Source: Acidovorax benzenivorans
GTDB taxonomy: Bacteria > Pseudomonadota > Gammaproteobacteria > Burkholderiales > Burkholderiaceae_C
Direction of reading: 5' to 3'
Length of the DNA stretch: 64,000 nucleotides
Assembly: GCF_028680575.1 (NCBI RefSeq)
Contig: NZ_JAPCKI010000022.1
Location: 1 to 64,000, forward strand
Every line of letters starts with the position of its first letter. The first letter of the stretch is position 1. Both the position numbers and the translations under genes were made by a program. The notes beneath the pieces are model-generated. The model made no database searches, was not told where the DNA came from, and saw only the letters and a program-made list of their open reading frames with translations. This document shows, piece by piece, positions 59,519 to 64,000 of the stretch.

Positions 59519-59535
59519 TTGGACATTTTGTCCAA
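59519..59535. promoter_or_regulatory. Palindrome in the spacer between cyoA and the MFS gene
   Basis: TTGGACA-TTT-TGTCCAA: perfect 7-bp arms with 3-bp spacer. It is 87 bp from the cyoA start and about 150 bp from the start of the transporter gene. It may be an operator of the oxidase operon. It does not match the FNR consensus. Confidence 0.55.
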
Positions 59536-59683
59536 GGTCAAACCAAGCCGCCCCAATTGGGTGCAAATCGGGGTTTTGCAGAACATTTTCGGCATCGGGC
59601 ATAGTGAAAGCGCACTTGTGGCCCGCAGAAGTTGCGTGTAGAACGAGGTGGTCTTAGCTACACAACGTCAAGGAGTCATGTTC

Positions 59684-61024
59684 ATGAGCAGCCCCGCCAC
59701 TGCCACTTACCCTGCGGCCGGTTTTCAAGAAAGCGCCGCCTCTCTCTCGCGGGCTGATACGCATGAAGACGTCACCCCCAGCGAAATCGCTGTGGGCGTG
59801 ATCATCGGGCGCTCGTCCGAGTATTTCGACTTTTTCGTTTTCGGGATCGCCTGCGTTCTTGTCTTCCCGTCCTTCCTGTTTCCCTTCCTGTCCCGCCTGG
59901 ACGGCACGCTGATGGCGTTTGCGCTGCTGGCCGTTGCCTTTGTGGTCCGCCCGGTGGGCACCGCCATCTCCATGGCCATCCAGCGGCGCTGGGGGCGGGG
60001 CACCAAGCTGACCATTGCACTGTTTGTGCTGGGCGTCTGCACGGTGGGCATGGCGTTTTTGCCTGGCTACAAGGATGTGGGCACCGCCGCCATCGTGGCC
60101 TTGCTGATCCTGCGCGTGGGCCAGGGCCTGGCGCTGGGTGGTTCGTGGGACGGCCTGCCGTCGCTGCTGGCCATGTCGGCCCCCAAGGAGCGCCGGGGCT
60201 GGTACGCCATGATCGGCCAGCTGGGCGCGCCGCTGGGCTTTGTGCTGGCTGCGGGCCTGTTTGCCTACCTGTACAGCAGCCTCACGGTGCAAGAGTTTCT
60301 GGCCTGGGGCTGGCGTTATCCGTTTTTTGTGGCCTTTGCCGTGAACGTGGTGGCCCTGTTTGCGCGCCTGCGTCTGGTGGTGGGGCAGTCGTACTCCGAA
60401 CTCCTCAAGGACCGCGAGCTGCAGCCCGTGCCCGTGAGCCGCGTCATGCGTGACGAAGGCAGCAACGTGCTGCTGGGCGCTTTTGCGGCGCTGGCCAGCT
60501 TTGCGCTGTTCCACCTGGTCACGGTGTTTCCGCTGTCGTGGATCACGCTGTACTCTGACCAGCCTGTCACCCAGATTCTGGGTGTGCAGATCGTCGGCGC
60601 GTTCCTCGCGGCGGGCGCCATCATGGTGTCGGGCTGGCTGTCGGACCACCTGGGCCGCCGCAAGCTGCTGGGCGGCATGGCGGTGCTGATTGGCGTGTTC
60701 AGCTTCATGGCGCCGGTGTTGCTCAACACTGGCGAAGTGGGCAGCACCATGTTTTTGCTGCTGGGCTTTGTGCTGCTGGGCCTGTCGTACGGTCAGGCAT
60801 CGGGCACGGTCACGGCCAACTTCTCGCCCCAGTACCGCTACACCGGCGCCGCCCTGTCCGCCGACCTGGCCTGGATCATTGGTGCAGCCTTCGCACCGCT
60901 GGTGGCCCTGTATCTGTCGTCGCAGTTTGGTCTGCTGGCGGTGACGGTGTACCTGCTGTCGGGTGTGGCCTGCACGCTGGGTGCGCTGAACCTGAACCGC
61001 CGCATGGAGCGTCGCGACCGGTAG
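59684..61024 (+). CDS. MFS transporter, metabolite:H+ symporter type
   Basis: 446 residues from ATG 59684, about 8 bases after AAGGAG; an ATG two codons earlier is closer to the ribosome site and less likely. Twelve transmembrane helices. Family signs: GRSSEYFDFFVFG, the MFS loop 2-3 motif as IQRRWGRGTKLT, RVGQGLALGGSWDG, and DHLGRRKLLGG. Metabolite:H+ symporters of this group transport organic acids such as citrate, alpha-ketoglutarate or shikimate, or osmolytes. Substrate not determined. Single gene with terminator; divergent from the cyo operon. Confidence 0.88.
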   Translation: MSSPATATYPAAGFQESAASLSRADTHEDVTPSEIAVGVIIGRSSEYFDFFVFGIACVLVFPSFLFPFLSRLDGTLMAFALLAVAFVVRPVGTAISMAIQRRWGRGTKLTIALFVLGVCTVGMAFLPGYKDVGTAAIVALLILRVGQGLALGGSWDGLPSLLAMSAPKERRGWYAMIGQLGAPLGFVLAAGLFAYLYSSLTVQEFLAWGWRYPFFVAFAVNVVALFARLRLVVGQSYSELLKDRELQPVPVSRVMRDEGSNVLLGAFAALASFALFHLVTVFPLSWITLYSDQPVTQILGVQIVGAFLAAGAIMVSGWLSDHLGRRKLLGGMAVLIGVFSFMAPVLLNTGEVGSTMFLLLGFVLLGLSYGQASGTVTANFSPQYRYTGAALSADLAWIIGAAFAPLVALYLSSQFGLLAVTVYLLSGVACTLGALNLNRRMERRDR

Positions 61025-61037
61025 CAGTGTCGTAGTT

Positions 61038-61094
61038 TTGCTATTAAATAGATAGCTGTTGGCGCTTGTATATCAAGCGCTAGAGGCTAAAATG
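61038..61094. repeat. TAGCTA/AGCGCT dispersed repeat, copy 5
   Basis: Sequence with TTGCTATTAAATAGATAGCTG, TTGGCGCTTGTATATCAAGC and GCTAGAGGC: inverted TAGCTA and GCGCTTG/CAAGCGC motifs. Directly after the MFS stop codon, before the terminator. Closely resembles copy 2. Confidence 0.6.
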
Positions 61095-61102
61095 GTTTGG
61101 AT

Positions 61103-61139
61103 AAAGCGCCCGGTATCTACCGGGCGCTTTGTTTTTTTT
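61103..61139 (+). terminator. Rho-independent terminator after MFS gene
   Basis: AAAGCGCCCGGT (61103-61114), loop ATCT, ACCGGGCGCTTT (61119-61130), G and eight T residues. Perfect 12-bp stem. Confidence 0.95.
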
Positions 61140-61170
61140 GGGGGGGGCCGTAGCGCTTCAAACGCCATAA

Positions 61171-61256
61171 AACCGTTCACGCTGAGCTTGTCGGAGCGCC
61201 TGCAGGGCTTTGATAAGCCCGTCCTGAGTCTGTCGAAGGACTCAGCCCGAACGGTT
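61171..61256. repeat. REP-like interspersed palindrome
   Basis: AACCGTTCACGCTGAG (61171-61186) is inverted as CTCAGCCCGAACGGTT (61241-61256), with two mismatches. Between lie CTTGTCGGAGC and CTGTCGAAGGACTC. The motif CGTTC...GCTGAGC..TGTCGAA resembles widespread proteobacterial repeats. Confidence 0.7.
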
Positions 61257-61281
61257 GTGAATGTTCGAACGCAAGTCTGTG

Positions 61282-62253
61282 TCAGTCCTGTGGCCTGAAA
61301 CCAATGGTCAGTGAGGAGGGCACGCGCCCGTCCACATCGCGCGGCAGCGTCTCGGTCTTGTCCAGGGCCCGCAGCACGGCATCGTCCCAGGCCTTGTTGC
61401 CGCTGGACTGCGCCAGGCGCTTGCCCACGATGGTGCCGTCGGGCGCCAGCTTCACTTCCACCTCGGCGCGCGGGTTGCCCGAGATCGCGTCCGGGTACAC
61501 GATGTTGGGCTTGACCTTGGCGGCCACCTTGCCGCCGTAGCTGCCCGAGGGGCCTGCGCTGCGCTGAGCTGTGCCTGTGGCGTTCTCGCCCCCCGTGGCC
61601 CCTGCCATGCCCTGGATGCGGCGCAGGTTGGCCTCACGCTGTTCAGCCAGTTGCTTGCCCTCGGTTTCTGCCTTGCGCTTGGCGGCTTCGTCGGCCTTGC
61701 GCTTGTCTTCAGCCAGCTTCTTCTGCTTATCCTGCTCGGCCTTTTTCTGCTCGGCCAGCTGCTTTTCGCGCTGTTCCTTTTCTTTGTCGCGTTCCTTTTG
61801 CAGGCGCTCTTTTTTCTCCTGCTCCAGGCGGTCGCGGCGTTCTTCTTCCTTGCGCTCACGCTCGCGCTTTTCGCGCAGCTGCTGTTGCTCGCGGGCTTTC
61901 TTTTCCTGCTCCAGGCGCTTTTTCTCGCGTTCGATGGCGATGTCTGCCTCGCGCGTGTCGGGTGGCTCTGCGGCCCGCACGGGGGGCGCAGGGGGTGGGG
62001 GAGGGGTGACTTGCTGCACCGGAGGTGGTGGCGGGGGCGGTGGGGGCTCCACGGCGCGCGGGGCGGCCTGGGTGGGCACGGCGGCCCACAGTTCGGCCTC
62101 TACGGCGGGCTGGTCGGCCGTGTTCTTCCAGTTCACGCCCCAGGTCAATGCGCCGATCAGCACCGCATGCACCAGCACCGCCAGCGTGATGGCGCGCAGG
62201 CGCGCCGGTGGGCGGGGCGGGGCAAACTGGTCGCGGTCGGAGTGAGCGTGCAT
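61282..62253 (-). CDS. tolA: Tol-Pal envelope protein TolA
   Basis: 323 residues. One N-terminal transmembrane helix (AITLAVLVHAVLIGALTW), a Pro-rich region (PPPPPPPPV), a long Lys/Glu/Arg/Gln-rich helical domain (about 105-220), and a TonB/TolA-type C-terminal domain (EVEVKLAPDGTIVGKRLAQSSGNKAWDDAVLRALDKTETLP). It links the inner-membrane TolQR motor to the outer membrane. Last gene after tolR; tolB and pal do not follow. Confidence 0.93.
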   Translation of the reverse strand: MHAHSDRDQFAPPRPPARLRAITLAVLVHAVLIGALTWGVNWKNTADQPAVEAELWAAVPTQAAPRAVEPPPPPPPPPVQQVTPPPPPAPPVRAAEPPDTREADIAIEREKKRLEQEKKAREQQQLREKRERERKEEERRDRLEQEKKERLQKERDKEKEQREKQLAEQKKAEQDKQKKLAEDKRKADEAAKRKAETEGKQLAEQREANLRRIQGMAGATGGENATGTAQRSAGPSGSYGGKVAAKVKPNIVYPDAISGNPRAEVEVKLAPDGTIVGKRLAQSSGNKAWDDAVLRALDKTETLPRDVDGRVPSSLTIGFRPQD

Positions 62254-62284
62254 GGGCGTCTGAGCGGTGCCGGGCGGGTTCGGT

Positions 62285-62707
62285 TCAACCGCCTTGCTTG
62301 ACCGACAGGCCTACGCGTTGCACGCCTGCCTTTTGCAGGGAGTCCATCGCCTTCACCACGGTTTCGTATTGCACGCCTTTGTCGGCGCTGATGACCACGG
62401 CACTCTCGGGACCCTGGCTCTTTTGCCAGCGGCTGGCGGCGTCGCCAATCTCGCGCTGGTTCAGGCTGCGGGTGGCTTCGGGGGTCTTGAACTGCAGCGT
62501 GCCGTCTTTGTTGACGATGACCTGGGCCACCACCTTGGGCATGTTCTTGCTTTTGCCAACGCTAGGCACATCGATAACGCCGGGCGTGAGCATGGGCGCT
62601 GTCACCATGAAGATGATGAGCAGCACCAGCATGACGTCGATGAACGGCACCATGTTGATCTCGTTGATGGTGCGGCGGCCTCGGCCGCGGGATGCCATGG
62701 CGGGCAT
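62285..62707 (-). CDS. tolR: Tol-Pal protein TolR
   Basis: 140 residues with one N-terminal membrane helix (FIDVMLVLLIIFMVTAPML) carrying the Asp needed for proton use in the motor, then a periplasmic domain (VIVNKDGTLQFK, VVISADKGVQYETVVKAMDSLQKAGVQRVGLS). Two start codons are possible; the first (62707) lies 7 bases after AAGGGG. Confidence 0.93.
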   Translation of the reverse strand: MPAMASRGRGRRTINEINMVPFIDVMLVLLIIFMVTAPMLTPGVIDVPSVGKSKNMPKVVAQVIVNKDGTLQFKTPEATRSLNQREIGDAASRWQKSQGPESAVVISADKGVQYETVVKAMDSLQKAGVQRVGLSVKQGG

Positions 62708-62718
62708 GGGCGTACCCC

Positions 62719-63432
62719 TTAGTGGCCCGAGGCCGTATGGCCTGTGGGTGCGGGCTGGGCGCCCAGGTTGCGCTGCAGGATGTTGGAGAACTCTTCGATG
62801 AAGGTCTCCTGGTGCGTGGCCAAGCGGTCAATGTCGCGCGCAAAGCGGTTGTAGGCGATCACGGCAGGGATGGCCGAGAACAGGCCGATGGCAGTGGCGA
62901 CCAGTGCCTCGGCAATGCCCGGGGCCACGGTAGCGAGCGTGACCTGCTCCATGCCTGCAAAGCCGGTGAACGCATGCATGATGCCCCACACGGTGCCGAA
63001 CAGGCCCACGTACGGCGACACGGAGCCGACCGAGGCCAGGAACGAAAGGCTCGATTCGACCACGTCCATCTCGCGCTGGAAGCTGGCGCGCATCGCGCGG
63101 CGCGCGCCGTCCAGCAAGGTGCCGGGGTCGGTGATGCGGCGTTCGCGCAGCTTTTGGTATTCGCGCATGCCGCTAGCAAAAATGCGCTCCATGGGCCCCG
63201 CCTGCTTGGCGTTTTGTGCGGCGGCGGCGTACAGGTCATTGAGGCTGGTGCCCGACCAGAACTCGCGCTCGAAGTCCTCGTTGAGTGTCTTCACGCGCTT
63301 CAAGGCAAACAGCTTGCGGAAGATGGCGGCCCAGCTGGCCACCGACACGCCCAGCAGCAGCAGCATCACGAGTTGCACCACCCAGCTGGCGTGCAGCACC
63401 AGGGAGATGATGGACATGTTTTGGGAATTCAT
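62719..63432 (-). CDS. tolQ: Tol-Pal motor protein TolQ
   Basis: 237 residues, three transmembrane helices (SIISLVLHASWVVQLVMLLLLGV near the N-terminus and two in the C-terminal half), with the MotA/TolQ/ExbB signature PYVGLFGTVWGIMHAFTG and IAEALVATAIGLFSAIPAVIAYN. Overlaps ybgC by ATGA and is followed by tolR 11 bp later. Confidence 0.95.
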   Translation of the reverse strand: MNSQNMSIISLVLHASWVVQLVMLLLLGVSVASWAAIFRKLFALKRVKTLNEDFEREFWSGTSLNDLYAAAAQNAKQAGPMERIFASGMREYQKLRERRITDPGTLLDGARRAMRASFQREMDVVESSLSFLASVGSVSPYVGLFGTVWGIMHAFTGFAGMEQVTLATVAPGIAEALVATAIGLFSAIPAVIAYNRFARDIDRLATHQETFIEEFSNILQRNLGAQPAPTGHTASGH

Positions 63433-63848
63433 GGTGTGAGTTGTTCCAGGAGGGTGCTCGGAATTCTGGTGGGGCGCAGGGTGTCGGCATCAACCCATCC
63501 GATACGGATGCTGCCTTCGGTCAGCAAGGTGGGGGACTGGTCGGTCATCTGCTCTGGTTTCAGGAGCGCCTGCTGCACTATTGTCAATGATGCGCGGCCA
63601 CTGCTTTGGAGGGCGGCGGTAACAATCAGTTCATCGTCCAGCCGCGCGGGCCGGTGGTAGCGCAGCTGCGCGTCGGTTACGACAAACATGCCGCCGGTTT
63701 GTTCCCGCAATCGCTGCTGGCCCACACCCAGCGACCGCAGCCACTCGGTGCGCGCCCGCTCAAAAAACTTGAGGTAATTGGCGTAGAACACGATGCCGCC
63801 CGCATCGGTGTCCTCCCAATACACGCGGATCGGAAACTCGAAGGCCAT
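63429..63848 (-). CDS. ybgC: YbgC-type acyl-CoA thioesterase
   Basis: 139-residue hotdog-fold enzyme. FPIRVYWEDTDAGGIVFYANYLKFFERARTEWL carries the catalytic Asp (in EDTDAGG). YbgC precedes the tol genes in many proteobacteria, as here. Start ATG 63848. The stop overlaps the tolQ start by ATGA. Confidence 0.93.
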   Translation of the reverse strand: MAFEFPIRVYWEDTDAGGIVFYANYLKFFERARTEWLRSLGVGQQRLREQTGGMFVVTDAQLRYHRPARLDDELIVTAALQSSGRASLTIVQQALLKPEQMTDQSPTLLTEGSIRIGWVDADTLRPTRIPSTLLEQLTP

Positions 63849-63854
63849 GGTGCT

Positions 63855-64000
63855 TTACCCGAGCAGGCCCTTCAGCCGCGCCACGGACTCTTGCAACTGC
63901 GCCATGGAGTTGGCGGTGGAAAATCGGATGAAACGCTCGGGCTCGGCCGTGCCAAAGTCGCGCCCTGGCGTGACGGCGATGTGCGCGCGGCGCATCAGCT
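63855..64000 (-). CDS. PLP-dependent aminotransferase, C-terminal end (partial)
   Basis: The visible 47 codons on the minus strand end with RRAHIAVTPGRDFGTAEPE and RFSTANSMAQLQESVARLKG, then TAA. The VTPG..FG....-RFS motif is that of class I aminotransferases (AspC/AlaA-like). The gene runs off the right edge; the stop is 7 bp from the ybgC start. Confidence 0.8.
   Translation of the reverse strand, partial: LMRRAHIAVTPGRDFGTAEPERFIRFSTANSMAQLQESVARLKGLLG

Overview
The window is high-GC DNA from a betaproteobacterium, most likely family Comamonadaceae (Acidovorax-like). The evidence is gene content and order (gntR-sdhCDAB-sdhE-gltA divergent from mdh-acnB; a glutathione-dependent formaldehyde cluster; cyoABCD-surf1-regBA) and repeated short intergenic elements containing TAGCTA and AGCGCT, which I recall as typical of that family. 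No rRNA, tRNA or CRISPR array was seen. The assignment is inference, not a database result.

Layout. 1-126: end of an IS3-family element. 264-12119: clpB, a small membrane protein, an aldehyde dehydrogenase, a hybrid kinase/NarL-type regulator pair, an adhesin-repeat-like protein, a MITE-like palindrome, a GNAT enzyme, a methyltransferase and dusC. 12127-16876: a cardiolipin-synthase-like lipoprotein, amt with a recognisable sigma-54 promoter, and a PA0069-type radical SAM gene behind a LexA box. 16998-19398: an IPTL-CTERM surface protein and a scar made of decayed pieces of two genes whose intact copies lie elsewhere in the window. 19399-23303: SbtA-type bicarbonate transporter, divergent LysR regulator, and a two-gene flavocytochrome c sulfide dehydrogenase. 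23304-29931: a second scar with a 50-bp lysR duplicate, a methyltransferase with a histidine-tailed transporter, a GNAT gene behind twelve CTGATG repeats, a LysR/quinone-oxidoreductase pair and eptA behind a PmrA-box-like site.

30144-36601 is a five-gene signalling operon on the minus strand in which every junction is an ATGA stop/start overlap: PAS-GGDEF-EAL-REC (both catalytic motifs degenerate), a 61-residue unknown protein, HDOD, a soluble histidine kinase, and an HD-GYP response regulator. It is the best candidate for an undescribed system. 36898-39274 is fghA-adhC-frmR. 39495-51256 is the TCA cluster with a GntR regulator at the divergent centre. 51506-59432 holds an SbmA/BacA-like transporter and the bo-type quinol oxidase operon, which also carries SURF1 and a RegB/RegA redox pair. 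59684-64000 holds an MFS transporter, repeats, tolA-tolR-tolQ-ybgC and the 3-prime end of an aminotransferase.

Start codons were often moved inward from the longest reading frame on the basis of domain starts, ribosome binding sites or stop/start overlaps; the reason is given in each entry.
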